Shown here: positions 36,090-48,279 of the stretch, in pieces
How the letters are laid out: every line of letters begins with the position of its first letter
Numbering within the stretch: the first letter of the stretch is position 1
Assembly: GCA_014529385.2 (NCBI GenBank)
Contig: CM043969.1
Span: 19,737,946-19,801,945 of the forward strand
Direction: 5' to 3'
DNA length: 64,000 nucleotides
Source of the DNA: Adiantum capillus-veneris
Taxonomy: Eukaryota > Streptophyta > Polypodiopsida > Polypodiales > Pteridaceae
Notes under the pieces: generated by a model
The model's input: only the letters and a program-made list of their open reading frames with translations
Databases searched by the model: none
What the model was told of the DNA's origin: nothing
Position numbers and translations under genes: made by a program

Positions 36090-36719
36090 GTACACAGAAG
36101 AAGAAGCCCTCAGGTGTGTGCAGACTCTAGAGATGGTGGATTCCTTGAAGAAGCTAGATATATCCATTTCTAATCCTGAGTTGAAAGTGCAAACATCAAC
36201 CAAATTGGGTAAGGTATTTACTTTGTCTAAAAGAGGAAGTTAAGCACTAAAGCGTTCAATGTGGTTAAACATTTAGATTCTGAGGGTCCAACTATTAAGA
36301 ACAGTCAGGGAAGTGTATCTATTGAAGATCTAGGTATGGCTGTTAAGTTGTTAGATAAAGTCCAATTTTTTTTTGAGAAAGTAGCAGATGCAGTTGGAGA
36401 ATCAGATGCAGTCAGTGGTAGAAATAGGGGTAGCACATGTGCATTGCGTGAACAAACTAAAATGGTGCAGAGTTTGAAGTTGGAGATGGAGGACTTGAAT
36501 AGTAGCCATAAAGAGGAAGTTCAATAATTTTTAGTCCAGTATCATAGTGAGTTAGCCACGATTAAAATGTCTTTGGGGATGTTTAAGGAGTGGACTTAGA
36601 CGTTGGAGGAGAAGGTAAAGTATGAGCTAGAGCAATTGGCTAGCAAGAATAGAGAATTGCAGGTTCAGAACCATATGCTTGATTAGAGGTTAAAGCCTTT
36701 CAATGCCAAAATGTAGATG
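36090..36719 (+). pseudogene. Decayed coding fragment carried by CACTA
   Basis: A frame beginning EEEALRCVQTLEMVDSLKK continues after a shift as KHLDSEGPTIKNSQGS and ends with LEQLASKNRELQVQNHMLD. The composition is hydrophilic with coiled-coil character. Three TAG/TAA stops interrupt it. The source is not recognised; it could be a captured host gene piece or the post-pol frame of a retrotransposon. Confidence 0.4.
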
Positions 36720-36827
36720 GAGTGCGGTTGCTTTTGCACTCTTCCTTTGGGGCAGAGAGGGTTGGTTCCTGGTGCTATAGTACATGCAACAGCAGTTTCC
36801 AGCTCTCTCTGTCCATTTTTTTTTTGG

Positions 36828-36925
36828 TAGGATTTGGCACCGAAATAGGTATTGAAATAGGCGTCGGAATCACCCTCAGAATAGGTCTCAGAATCACCCT
36901 CGTAATAGGCATCGGGTATGCAAGC
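36828..36925 (-). repeat. CACTA right subterminal repeats
   Basis: ggcaccgaaataggtattg and related units are the reverse complement of the left subterminal repeats. Confidence 0.72.
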
Positions 36926-37126
36926 TAAATCAACGCTGAAATTTTATTTTATTTATGATGCTTTTTTCAACGGGGCTCACATCATCATATATTCCGATGA
37001 GAAATATACCAACATTTATACCGGTGATACAATACATATGTTGATACATTACCAGGGCTTTTTATTATTAAAAAAAACTTATTGCCATTGATACACGCGT
37101 TGATGTTTGCACAATGTGTTGTAGTG

Positions 37127-37610
37127 CTGAGAAAGAAAGTGACTCAAAAGAGTCATGTGATAGTGAAGCTGAAAGCAACAAAGCAAAGAAGAAGAAGAAG
37201 CATAGTGACAAGAAGAAGAAGGATAAGAAAGACAAAGAGGAGGATTTGGTCACTCAATTGAAAAAGATTGGCTATTCTGTGGTAGCTCCAAAGGAGAAGC
37301 AATATTGCCACATTTGTGAAAGAGAAGGGCATAATACAACACAATACTAATACAATCGTAATAGCAGGAGTAGACCAACTCCTAATGCAGATAGAGGAAG
37401 AAATGATGCTGAAACTAATCAAGTAGCTCCATTAGAGGGAGACCACCGTTTTAAAGACCTTTTAGACCTCCAAGACCACCTTGAAGAAATCAAGACAATA
37501 ATCAAAGAAGACCACCTACAATGATGTCATGTGTTTACTGTGGTGGACCAGATCATTGGGGTAGGTCTGAATTGTGCTTTGTTAGGTAAAACATAGAGAG
37601 GAAAGAGAAA
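37127..37610 (+). pseudogene. Gypsy gag, C-terminal part with zinc knuckles
   Basis: Continues the Ser/Glu-rich stretch (EKESDSKESCDSEAESNK) after the CACTA element, then a Lys-rich block. The knuckle CHICEREGHNTTQY has lost its last Cys. A second knuckle, CVYCGGPDHWGRSELC, is at about 37531-37580. Several in-frame stops are present. Confidence 0.7.
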
Positions 37611-38229
37611 TCCCAGTAGTGCCATACAATCAAGATAACTAGCAAGATAATCCACAACAACAACAACAAAATCAGCCAAATGCTCAAGCAAATGTAATAA
37701 TAATTGATTTAACTAAGCAACAAGCACCAGAGGAGGTATATGAAGAAAAATCAAGAGCAGCTTCTCAAAGAGCATTGTGATGAGTGGGTATGTGATTGTA
37801 TCCATTGTTTGGAAAGCCAGGATGTGGATGTCATGGGCTGTCACTAGGTCTAAAGCTAAGGGACCTATTGATTGGAAAAAGCAGAAAGAAACCACAGATC
37901 AGGTTTAAAAACAGGTTCAAAAGAAGCAAAAAAATCAGATATTGGATGACATAACTTCAGACAGTTAGGATGATTAGCTGAAGTACCAATATGAAAGTCC
38001 CCCAATGAAAAGGGATGTTAAGGACTGGTTTGAGATATTAATCAACTTTTCATTACAGTCGTCATTAGATCAGTTGTTATGTATGGTTTCAGCTTTCAAA
38101 GAAAGGTTGTTGAATAAATTGTTACCAAGGGAATATTCAATAAGGGCAAACCAGATAGTTGAGCCAGTAGTAAACAACATTGATCCAACATATGTGGATT
38201 TTATAGTCCCTATTATAAAGGTGGTTTTT

Positions 38230-38560
38230 TAAGACAGCTTTTTTGAGGAAGTATTGATGAATGGAGGATATGGAAATCAACATATTAGCTAAGTCAGTAT
38301 ATCACAAAAGGAAGTTGGGAAAATTACAACCAACACCATTTTAGGTTAAGATCGTAGATCATAGAAGAGTTCAACCCTCAAGAATTCTAAGGTAGAAGTC
38401 CATTCAGATTGTAGGTATAAAATTTCAGGTGAATTTTGTTGTTTTGAAGATGGAGCAAGGTGATACTTCCTATGACATGTTATTGGGGAGGCCTTGGTTC
38501 AGATTGGATAAAGTCAAGTAGGATTGGGGTGAAAATAAGGTTGTTTTGAAGAAAGGAACA
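38230..38560 (+). pseudogene. Gypsy protease region
   Basis: The second retropepsin motif is clear: YDMLLGRPWFRLDKVK near 38470-38520. Four or more TAG stops interrupt the frame. The catalytic Asp motif upstream is not readable. Confidence 0.6.
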
Positions 38561-39089
38561 TAGATGATTACAATCCCTATGTTGGGGAGGAGAACATTCC
38601 TTTTAAGGAGTGACCATTGTATGCTCAAATCATTAATATGATAGAGGAAGTTGAGGATGATGAGGAAGAAAATTTTTTGAAGGCTAATCCAACCATTGTA
38701 GCTGTATTTGAAGTTAATATAGAAGGAATCTTGCAAAAGGAAGACGAAGTAGAGGACCTGTATTTAGACCTAGTTCCTGGGCAGGAAATACAGGGATCAA
38801 ATTTGGTACTGACGATGGATCAGAATGTGGTCTCTAGCTCAAAGGAAGCTTTACATTAGGAGGAAAAAGAGACAAAATATTTGGCTGAGAAGATATACAA
38901 CAAAAGATTTGGACGATCAAACAGAGTGAAGCAAGATGAGTTAAAGGAGCGCAATTTGGGAAGATCCAAAGATAGTCAAGGTTAGTATTCATGTGGATGG
39001 ACACAATTCTTGTAGGATTTGTTTCAGTTATTGATGGAATATAAATATGTTTTTGTATGGGACTATTTTGAAGTTAAGGGAATAGATCC

Positions 39090-40160
39090 TAATTTGATAT
39101 CAACCTTAAAGAGGATGCAATTCCGATTATGCAACAAAGGTACATATTGAATCCAAATTTTGCATAGCAGGTCAAGTAGGAGATTGACAAGTTGTTGGAT
39201 GTGGGGTTTATTAACCAATTCATGAGGTTACATGATTGTCACCCATCATTGTGGTACCCAAGAAAAATGACAAGATCATAGTTTGTGTTGATTACAGAAA
39301 GTTGAATGCAGCCACTATCACTGATCCATTTCTAATGCCATTTTGTGATGCAATATTGGATGCGATAGGAGGGAAAGAAATGTACAGTTTTTTGGATGGT
39401 TTTTCAGGTTACAATCAGATCAAGGTTGCTGAAGAGGATCATCACAAAACAACTTTTATAACAGAGTGGGGAGCTTTTGTATCTACAGTCATGAATTTTG
39501 GACTGAAATATGGACCACCATCATTCAATTTTACATCTTATAGAGCATTTGAGCCTTATTTATAGGATTTTATGAGGGTTTTTAAAGATGATTTTTTCAG
39601 TGGTAAGAAGAATTTACACCTTCATCATCTGAATTTGTGCTTTGAAAGGTGTAGAATGTTCAAAACGTGCCTTAACCCTTACAAGAGTGTGATTGATACC
39701 AAGAGTGGAGTTCTTTTGGGTCATGTTATTTCCCAACAAGAAACGTCTATTGATGAGAAGAAGAGTGAGGTTATTGAAGCAGCCCAAGATCCACAGAATG
39801 TAAAGAAAGTGAGCAGGGTTGTTGGTTGGGTTAAATGGAATGCTAGGTACATCATATATTTAGCAAATGTCTGCATGCCTCTTACCCATTTGACAAAGAA
39901 GAATGTGCCATTTTTTTTGGGTTGAGCCATAAGAAAAGTCACTTCAAATGCTGAAGGAAATGTTATGAGTATCACCAATATTACAACCTCTAGATTGGAC
40001 ATTACCTTTCCATTTTTTTTAATGCATCAGATATGGCTGTGGAGCCGTTCTTATGTAGGAAAGAGTCAGAGGATGGTTCAGACCTGTGTACTATGCCAAT
40101 AGAGTGTTAACACCACTTGAAATATTTATGATGTGACTGAAAGAGAAGCTCTTGGGATGG
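39090..40160 (+). pseudogene. Gypsy RT and start of RNase H
   Basis: RT: SPIIVVPKKND, VCVDYRKLNAATI, MYSFLDGFSGYNQI and the region around the catalytic box reading FMRVFKDDFF. A TAG near 39563 sits where Gln is expected. The usual FGL.NAP motif is altered to FGLKYGPPSF. RNase H starts near 39990 and stops at TEREALGM, where the 20.5-kb element is inserted. Confidence 0.8.
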
Positions 40161-41137
40161 TGTTGGTGGATCGCCGCGATCGGATGATGTAGCGAAGCGA
40201 GAACTCAAACCAACATACAATATGTCAATCCGAGGGCGTAGCTAACCCGACTAGTGCATGGAAACATCGCATGCTATGTCCTAGACGACAAAGCAAGGAG
40301 GAGGAAGAGTCACGAATGTCCTACAGGCAAAACAAATGCAGAAACTGCAAAAGTCTCCTACGAGCGTATCGGGCTCTCTAATGAAACGAAGCCCCAATCA
40401 TCATGAAACTTAGGAACCTAGGCCTTAAGACTATGGGGAATGCATTTCCGGGCTCAAATCCGACATTTCAAAAAATGGCCTATATGGACAACCGCAATTG
40501 CCGCCACACCTAACCTCACTCAAATCGAATGATTGAGGGCTTGGAAGGCTTAGCTTTACCACCTAGAAACTATGTCTGATTGGAATCACAATACACATCA
40601 CACATAACGCACAATGAGCAAAACACACAAGAGGGCGACCTAGAGCTTCAACCGCTCATTGCGTCGCGTACACACACTCAAAACCAACATCATGATCATC
40701 AACATGAAGCTAAGAGCATATAGAAGCAACGTATGAAAGGTATTTGCATTAGCATACCCGTGGGCGAAACCGTGAGCGTGCAGGCATAGGTGAGCTCTCT
40801 TCACCAAGCTCTTAGAAATTACAAGTGAGTTGTCCGTGAAAAATAGAGCTTTTGGCTTATATACCTACTTCCAAATTGGCTCACAATTGATAATTAGAGT
40901 GATGTTTTGAGATTACTGATCAGTGGAGTCCGGCTATGGCTCATCTAATCATTTACAAGGATTTACAGGCTTGGAACGAGTCCCGTCATTTAAAAATAAT
41001 CCCATCATTTAAATTACAACGCCGGCTCCAGGCGCAAAAATGTTGTACACACATACACATGGGTTTGAAGGGGACTATTGCTTATCCTCTGATCTTTATC
41101 GGCATCTTTTGACGGTCATTCCGTACTCCCGTCAACA
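40161..41137 (-). repeat. 3' LTR of the 20.5-kb element
   Basis: 977 bp, clearly the same sequence as 59623-60638 with scattered substitutions and small indels. It ends at the polypurine tract side with cccgtcaaca on the + strand. Confidence 0.93.
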
Positions 41138-41150
41138 CTCCCCCCTTCCT
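41138..41150 (-). promoter_or_regulatory. Polypurine tract of the 20.5-kb element
   Basis: On the minus strand AGGAAGGGGGGAG lies directly before the TGTTGACGG start of the 3' LTR. Confidence 0.85.
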
Positions 41151-41259
41151 GTTTCTTGTCGTCCCCGACAAGACTTGTCTTTGCTCAGTTGCTTTCCTCG
41201 GGGTCATCTTTCTTTTGCTGCTTAAGATACTCTTTGAAGGCGAGCATCATCTGTTCCAG

Positions 41260-44200
41260 TTAGTCTTCTTCTTGTGGCCTTGAAATCCTCGAGAATGGAG
41301 TATCTCGGTCATGAAGCGTGAAGGCCACAAAACGGGTGCGCAAGTCCTTGCATGCAGACATGAAGATCGTGGAATCATACTCGAAGAAGTCTGTATAGAA
41401 TGCTTCTTCGAATGTCTGCATGTGGGTGCTTGGCAAGAACATGATGCGGGCGAACAGGCCAAATATGATCTTCATTTTTGGGGTGTCATTGAGGTTGACC
41501 ACCAGGCCTTTCGTTCCTTCTAGGAACGTTGTCCACCGCAATCTTGTGTGCTCCGTGTTTCTAAAGGTGTTGATGCAAGCAGACAACATGTGATAGATTT
41601 TCAACGTCATTTTGCATGCTATGTCGTGCTTGCCCTTCACTTGGCTGATCATTTGAGCGATGGCCTTGTGCATGTATCCAATGGAGGGCGCTTCCTTCGG
41701 CTCACCGAACACAGGGTAGTTTAGCCAATGCGGATGGTCTTTAATCACCTGTTCAAAATCTTCCCATCTCCTGCGTCTGAGTATGGGGCAAAAAGTAGGG
41801 TCGATCTGAATATGGAGCAGAGCAAAGGAGTTAATGGTGGCACTCTGTTTGTTCTTTTCCAGATACTCCTCCTTCCATTCTGGTCTGAAATCTTTTAAGC
41901 TTTGCGCATCCCACCCACTCAAATCTACTGTGCCATAGGATCCTTCGTTGTCTGACAGCAGCATTGGCATTAACTGCTTCTTGGTTTCAATCGTTTCCCA
42001 TCGTAGGATGGCGTAGGGTAGGGATGGCTCCTGCATTACTTCTCTGACTCTCTCTGGTGTGAAGAATTTGATGAGATCTGAGGAGAGTAGTGCCTGCTTG
42101 AAGAGGGCATTCCTGGCCACGACCTTCTGTGTGGTGAGCCAATGGTCGGCAGGCAGGGACTTGGACTTCTCTGGGCCTTTTTACACCTGGGACAGTAGAT
42201 GTCCCTGCCTCCTCCTGCTCTTGTGTGTCGTGGCCGGTGTCTATTAGCTCTGTGTCCGCCTCTTCGACAGCTACTACTTCTCCTTTTTCTCTTGGCGGTA
42301 GGCTCTGAATGCGCTCTACTTTAGCCAGCTGTGACCGGAGGTCCAAGACTTCTTTTGTTATGTTCTCCAGTGCACTGTTTAGGGTCTGTAAGTCCTCCTC
42401 TCGGTCTTTTTTCGCTTTGTGTAGGGCTTCCTCCATTGCTGCCTTGGCTGTTTGTTCTGTTTCGTATTTCTCCCTTAGATTGTCATTCTGTGCATGGAGA
42501 GCTGTGACCAGTTCTTGTTCTGTAGACGGAATAAGGATTGGATTCTCTAGGAAGGAATCTAAATGCCTAGCTTGATCCGCTACTCTTCGTTTAAGTGCGT
42601 CGATGGCCACTTGCTGGCGCCGAGCAACCTCCGCTGATTCCGTTGCGCTTTTGTGGGATTGCTCATAAAGTTTTTCTTTATTTTCGAGTGCTAGCTTTGT
42701 GCTCTGTGTCACACTAGCCTGCAGATCCTTATGAGCCTTCTCGTCTTCATATTGCTTCTAATATCTGTCTCTTTCCTGGCTCATGCGCTCGATCTGGGCT
42801 TCTCTTCTTTTTAAATCCTCGAGGAGCGCCATATTAATTCGTCTTTTCTAGCTCTTCGTTAGCCTTGCGCAACTCCTTGGCTTCTTTGTTCCGTGCCTCC
42901 ACCTCCTTCTCTTTGTTTTTCAATTCTGTATTAATACTGGCAACGGCCAGGGCTAAGAGCTGCATTGTTTTCTTGCTCCTTCTCGAGCGCCATGACCGTC
43001 CGCACGTCTTCTTTAGCTATTTCTTCCGCCAGCTTCTGAATGAGGGCTGACCTAGCCACGTTTGTAGTGGGGAGTTGAAACTGGGGTGGGATAGAGATTG
43101 TTTGGCTGGTGGAGGCCTCTTCTTCCTTCTTCTCTTCTACCTCTTGCCGTGGACCTAGAGTCATTGGACTTACGTCCGTCATTATTGCATCGGGTGCCAC
43201 CGGCGCATCTTCTTGCTTGTCTCTGATTCTTCGGAAAATAGGCGTCATGAGGACCGCCTCCTGTTTGCTTTTCCACCACTGTTGCATAATTTTCTTTACG
43301 TCCTTGAACACAGGTTCTTCTTCCAGGCCTGGTGTAGTTGATGTGGAGTGTGTGGCCTCCGTCCCGAGGTTTTCTTGCGTTGTTTGCAAGCCTTCGGGAG
43401 GCACACCTACTCCCGTTACCTGTTCATTTTTGGTTCGTTGTGCCACAGTGTCAATCATCATGGGGTCTTCTTGCATTTTTAGCAAGCCCTCCGATTGCTC
43501 TCCTTGTGTGGATGGTTCACCCGTTTCTGTTTCAGTGTGTTCACAGGTACACATTTTGATCCGTTCGGCTTCTGCGGCTTCTTCTTCTGTCATTTCCATT
43601 TCCGTAATTGGAACTTCTACCGTTAAAGCCTGTAGGATGAATCCCACGGCCTCTTTTGCCTCATCATAAGAATATCCGGCCTCCATAAGGTCTATTAGCA
43701 TCACGGCTACCTGCTATTTTGCTGTTAATGGCCTTGGTAATATTGGCTCTTCTAGTTGGAAGGCCTCTGGTTTCTCCTTTGTTCTCTCTGTCCGTACAAA
43801 CTCCGGTGTTTCTAACAATGTGATGGGTTGGAGGGTGGGTGTAGGGCTTGCTGATCTTCGTTCTAGAGCAATGTCAATCATAAGTTGCGCTGCCCGCTCT
43901 CCCTCTATTCTGTTAAGTTCTTCTTGTAAAGGGTGGGGAGTCTCGGGTGGCACTTCTTCTTCGTCTTTTTCTTTGCCCTTCTCTTCTATAGTTGGCTTTT
44001 AAATTTCCGGTGTAGGCTCTACTTCTTTGTTTGTGGTTTCTACTTTCTTAGTCAGCTTTGCCGTTTGCTCTTCCGTTGCCGTAGCTGGCTTCTCTGCCTC
44101 CTTGACGGGTGTTTCAATCAGTGTCTCAGTTGTTACCGGTGGCTTGACATCCATCTTTTTCTTTGTTCTGAGCTCTTTGGGCTTGTCCGTGGCTTCTTCA

Positions 44201-45471
44201 AGAGCCTTTCTTGCCTTCTTGGCTGCCTGCTGCAACTTTGCAGGGCTTACGACCGGTCTTTTGGGTGCTAGCCCCTTTGCTTTGATCCTCTCGTGCATCA
44301 TTTCCGTGAGGCTCTTTTTACGCTCTTCTTTTTGTTCTTTCTCCTCCGCTCTCTTCTCTTTTTGGGTCTCTTTCCTCTTTTGGAATTTCTCCAGCGTTGC
44401 CTTAGCAGACGCTTCCGTCTTTTCCATCTTTTGTTGTAACACAGTCTTGGGCTTTCGTTCCAATTGCCCCTCCTCTTCTTCAGCTAGCTCCACGTTCTCT
44501 TCGTCACTTTCTGAAAGAATTTCCTCGGAGATGCTGGCTTCTTCATCATGGAGGTATTCGGGTTGGGTGGTCTTCTTTGCTTTCTTTACTTTGGGTTTAA
44601 CCGAGGAGGATGGAGTTGCGCGGCCTCTTGTTGTCGGTGCTCTTATCAACTCGGCCCATGTATCTGAAGTTGGGGCCTCCTGTATCTGATCTCCTTCTCC
44701 TACTAGGTGAGCGGCTATCTTTGTTAGCACTTCAGCTCCACCTAGGATAGGTTTCCCTGCAGGCTTGTCCCACTGCCTTCTCTCTGCTGCTGCTAGCAGC
44801 CTATCAAACGCCCATTTGGTGAAGTCCAGAGTGAGGTTGCGATGTTGAGGCACTATTTGATGTAGAGTGGAGGCGAGATTCTTTTCTGGTCTTGTATACC
44901 GAGGTTGCCTGTCAAAATGGAAGTGTTGGTAGAGGACCCTCATAAGATGGCTAGTCCTCTGTTCTTTGATGGATTCAAACGTCGGCAGCTTGGTAGTAGC
45001 AATATCTTCATCTGCCAGGCCTTGCATCTGGATTGGCTCTCCCCTTGGAAACTTGGTGATCTCTGCAAGGGTATCTGGAGTTATGGTCACTTTGAGATTC
45101 TCCCCTTGCGAGTTAGTGAGGTGTGTGGTTGCCACGTCTTCACTTTCTTTGTGTAGAGAGGTAAGAAGCTCATATGCTCTCTTGTACTTGGCCCTGACAA
45201 TGGGTTGCGCCAGGTAGTCGTCCATTCCCATTCTTCTGATGCCTCTGCCTGCATTCTCTGGTAGATATGCTATGCTATTAATCCCTGTAGGCATTTGAGG
45301 TGCTCCCCATTTTCTCCCCTGCTCATCCTTCCATACAGTGGTGAAGATCCTTTGTCCTTGGGCCAGCTGGATCTCTTCTTTTATGAAGCTGCCCTTGGTT
45401 CCAGAGACATTTTGCATGTCTGGCTGGAAATCTTCCAGCTCATCTAGCTTGTACTTGCTCCTCTTCCTCAT
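41260..45471 (-). pseudogene. Post-pol reading region of the 20.5-kb element (about 1400 codons)
   Basis: The ATG at 45471 opens 490 codons. The frame continues past stops at 43999 and near 43714 to 42931, then shifts at about 42900 and 42100 to end near 41260. The N-terminal 260 residues are globular (ITPDTLAEITKFPRGEP, TLDFTKWAFDRLLAAAERR). The middle is extremely Lys/Glu-rich with coiled-coil character (EKFQKRKETQKEKRAEEKE). The last 286 codons are globular with DLSGWDAQSLKDFRPEW and KIIFGLFARIMFLPSTHMQ. No signal peptide or membrane segment is evident, so it is not a typical env. Function is unknown. Confidence 0.65.
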
Positions 45472-45694
45472 CTTCTTTGGAGTGCTTGTTCCTGTACAAG
45501 GTAATCATCAAGTTTCTTTGGTTAGAGCACAAATTTTAGCAGTTACTTGTGTCAGACGTCAAGATATGTGCCCTAAGTTAGTTTTGTCACTATCCTGGTG
45601 TGGATTTGTTAGTTTTGTGCATGGAAGGTGCCATTGGGATCCCTGAGAGATGTACTTTGCAATGGTATGCTCCAATTTTCAAAATTGTGAAAAT
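45472..45694 (-). other. Spacer upstream of post-pol frame
   Basis: A non-coding stretch between the palindrome array and the ATG at 45471 on the minus strand. It could hold the promoter or leader of the post-pol frame, but no clear element is visible. Confidence 0.4.
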
Positions 45695-46873
45695 GGCAGC
45701 AACTGCGGTTGCTGCCACATGGGTCAAACTGCAACTTTGACCTTACATGTGGTATATACCCTCTTTGTTGGTCCCAACCATGCCCTGCATGCTCAATTTG
45801 GACACTCCAATGTCCTGTTTTGGCCCAAAAAGTGTCTGGACCCTTCTCTGACTTGGCATGATGCAGTCAACTTTGGATTTTGACTTTTGACTTGTGACTT
45901 GGACTCCACAATTGGGTTATTCATCTGAAATGGAACCTCTGGACTGGCAACACCCCATATCTTAGGATACTACTTGCAATGGGGGCCCAATTTGGGTTAA
46001 GTGGCAGCAACCGCGACTGTTAGTTTTGGCCAAACTTGGTCTTGTCTGGTTTCCCTTCACCTGTAGAGTCTAGCCATGCTATGCATGCATCCTTTGACTT
46101 CATATCTTACCCTATACTTCAATTTTACTGATGCCGGGAGTTGGGTTTCTGAAGGAAGTCCTAGTTATGGTTTTGGCATTGGACTTGAATCTTCCCTGTG
46201 GCCTCCTAGCAACATTCTTGAGCTAAGGGAGTGCTCATCCTTGATTTTGCACCTATGACCTTGCCGTTAGGCTTGTTTTCAGGAAAAACGCTCTGAAAAC
46301 GCTAATCCTATGGCCATTTGAAGTTCTGGATATTTTTGCCTTATGTGGATTGATTTTTGGGTTCTAAATGGTTTTGTTGAGCTATTGGTCCCAAAATTCG
46401 CGGCTTTCGCGCAATTTTTGACCCTTCTGATACCAATTTTCTATTTCAAAACCTGTACCTGCAAACCTGTGTTAGGGAGACTTAGAAAATCCTTTTTTCT
46501 TGCTAGAAGGCACCCTTGGACTTCATTTGCCATGGCCTAGGTGTGGGTATCCTGTTTTGGTCAATTTGAGCATATTGGTAGCAACCGCGGTTGCTGCCAC
46601 CTGAGGCTTTTTTGACATTTGAGCATATCTGTGGGTTCTCCATGTCTTGGGCTACCTGTTGGGCCTATGCATGCATCAATTGGACATCTTGTCCACCTGT
46701 AAGACCATTTTTTGCAATTTCATAGCCACTTCACAAAATCTTTGCTTTGGAGAAGATTTTGGAGTCCAAATTTGCTTTGGGTGATTGCCTTGTGTTCCTG
46801 TACCTGTAGGGGACCCTGTGCATGCTTTTGGTGCAATTCTGAGGCAAGTGGCAGCAACCGCGGTTGCTGCCAC
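45695..46873. repeat. Palindrome array downstream of pol
   Basis: Copies at 45695-45716, 46003-46016 (half only), 46577-46598 and 46848-46873. The last is a perfect 26-bp palindrome centred on CCGCGG. Spacings are 308, 574 (about two units) and 273 bp, matching the leader array. The same flanking words (catgcatg, tttggac) recur. Confidence 0.87.
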
Positions 46874-48279
46874 AGGGGTGGTTTTTGACTTTGGGCCACA
46901 TCGCCTTGTTCCCTGTCCTGCTGGGGTCCTTTTGAGCATATCTATACTACATTTGGTCATTCCTACTGTGTTTTATGGTGAGGTTTCTATGTGTGGTGCC
47001 TACGTCTCGTTCTCTGTTTCTGTGAACGTATTAGTGGTTAGTTCATTTCCAATTGATCATTAACACATGCTGAACTCACCGCTCATGTCTTTTAGGTGGG
47101 GGATGGCTGTGCAGGTTGTATGGAAGCGCAGAAGACTCGTCAACTCGGGGGCTCTAGCTCTCTCCAAACTCGTCCAAGTAGAAATGACTAGAAAATTCCC
47201 CCTAAGTTAGTATATGTGCCTAGTGCTTCCGGAAACCCATTACATTTTTTGTTACCATTGCTCCCAAAACACATCTTACACTCCCTACGGGTCGTTAATT
47301 TCTTCGTTTGGACATCCGAGGCCCAAGATATGGCAAAATGGTCGAAACTGCTGCCGTTTCTTTAAGGCCAAGAATTGACGTTCTCTGAATGCTTCCAAAA
47401 TTTTTCTGGGAGTAGATCCACCTTTGGCATTTCGGCGTTTGCTTCCAGAATCTTTGTTGCTATTTTTGATTTTTTTTGGCGAATTTCCAAAGAAAATACA
47501 AAAAGGTACTTAAAAAATCCAAAATTGGTCTTTAAAATTAGGAAAATTAGACAAAAAAATAACCAAAAATTAGGGAAGGTGCTTTATCTCTAGAAGATCA
47601 CGTTTGCGGCTATGTACAGCCATTTTAGGGTCACTACTGGCCTGGTTTTAGCATTTTTCGTCACTTTATACAAGAAAACATAAGTATTGATGATTTTTAC
47701 ATAATGATAGGGGTATATGGTCCTGTTGTGACCTGAATCCCTTCTTGAAGCTTAGTCGGGCATCTCTCTCTTAGCAGTTAATCATAAGAAAATCGCAATA
47801 AAATGAAAATCAAGTTGTCAAACCATGTGAAGCCGATGCCCGGTCATAAGTAATCCCTCAATGCCTCCTCCCTTCCTAGTCTGAGTCCTCCCGGACGACT
47901 GGAAGTTGATGGTGCAGTGCATGGGTGTTTAAACACGTACCTTAATGCAAAGCCTTGCGATGGGGCCCTATCATGCTTGTGCGGAATATGCATGGGAAAA
48001 ATTATGCTGTGCAAGATGGGGGTCGCAAGCTTATATGCTTACGGGCATTTGCTGGCGAGGTTTGTTGCTTTCAAGTCGTCGCGACGGTAGATTAAACGAC
48101 CGCGGACCATGTAATTTCAACTGCAGCCGTCGTGCCTTTTCCGTGATTGGTAGTAGAAAGTATGTGTCTTCGGCACTTGATGGCGTGATTCTTGGCTTGG
48201 GGCGCCAAACTTGTGTGGTTGTTGGAGGTGGTGGCGTTATTTTTGGTGGCGAAGTTGGCGTTTCTTTGGATTTTTGAAT
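46874..48279 (-). other. Non-coding segment after pol
   Basis: No gene-like frame on either strand. It lies between the palindromic array and the end of the polyprotein. The AT-rich stretch near 47460-47600 is the only notable compositional feature. Confidence 0.6.

Larger units (their letters stand above)
32811..37126. mobile_element. CACTA (En/Spm-type) DNA transposon, non-autonomous
   Basis: Ends are CACTACAAGA at 32811-32820 and TGTTGTAGTG at 37117-37126. They are inverted apart from one base, with the diagnostic CACTA start, and the flanks carry a 3-bp duplication ctg (32808-32810 and 37127-37129). Subterminal short repeats lie in opposite orientation at the two ends. No transposase is found; the 4.3-kb interior holds satellites, microsatellites and one decayed coding fragment, so movement would need a transposase from elsewhere. 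Confidence 0.88.

Noticed and set aside
43109-44689. Long plus-strand frames over 43109-44689
   Set aside because: They are antisense to the Lys/Glu-rich post-pol frame; their Ser/Phe/Cys-rich content is the complement of GAA/AAG codons.
41260-45471. Env-like gene
   Set aside because: No signal peptide, membrane segment or cleavage-like motif is visible; only the position suggests it.
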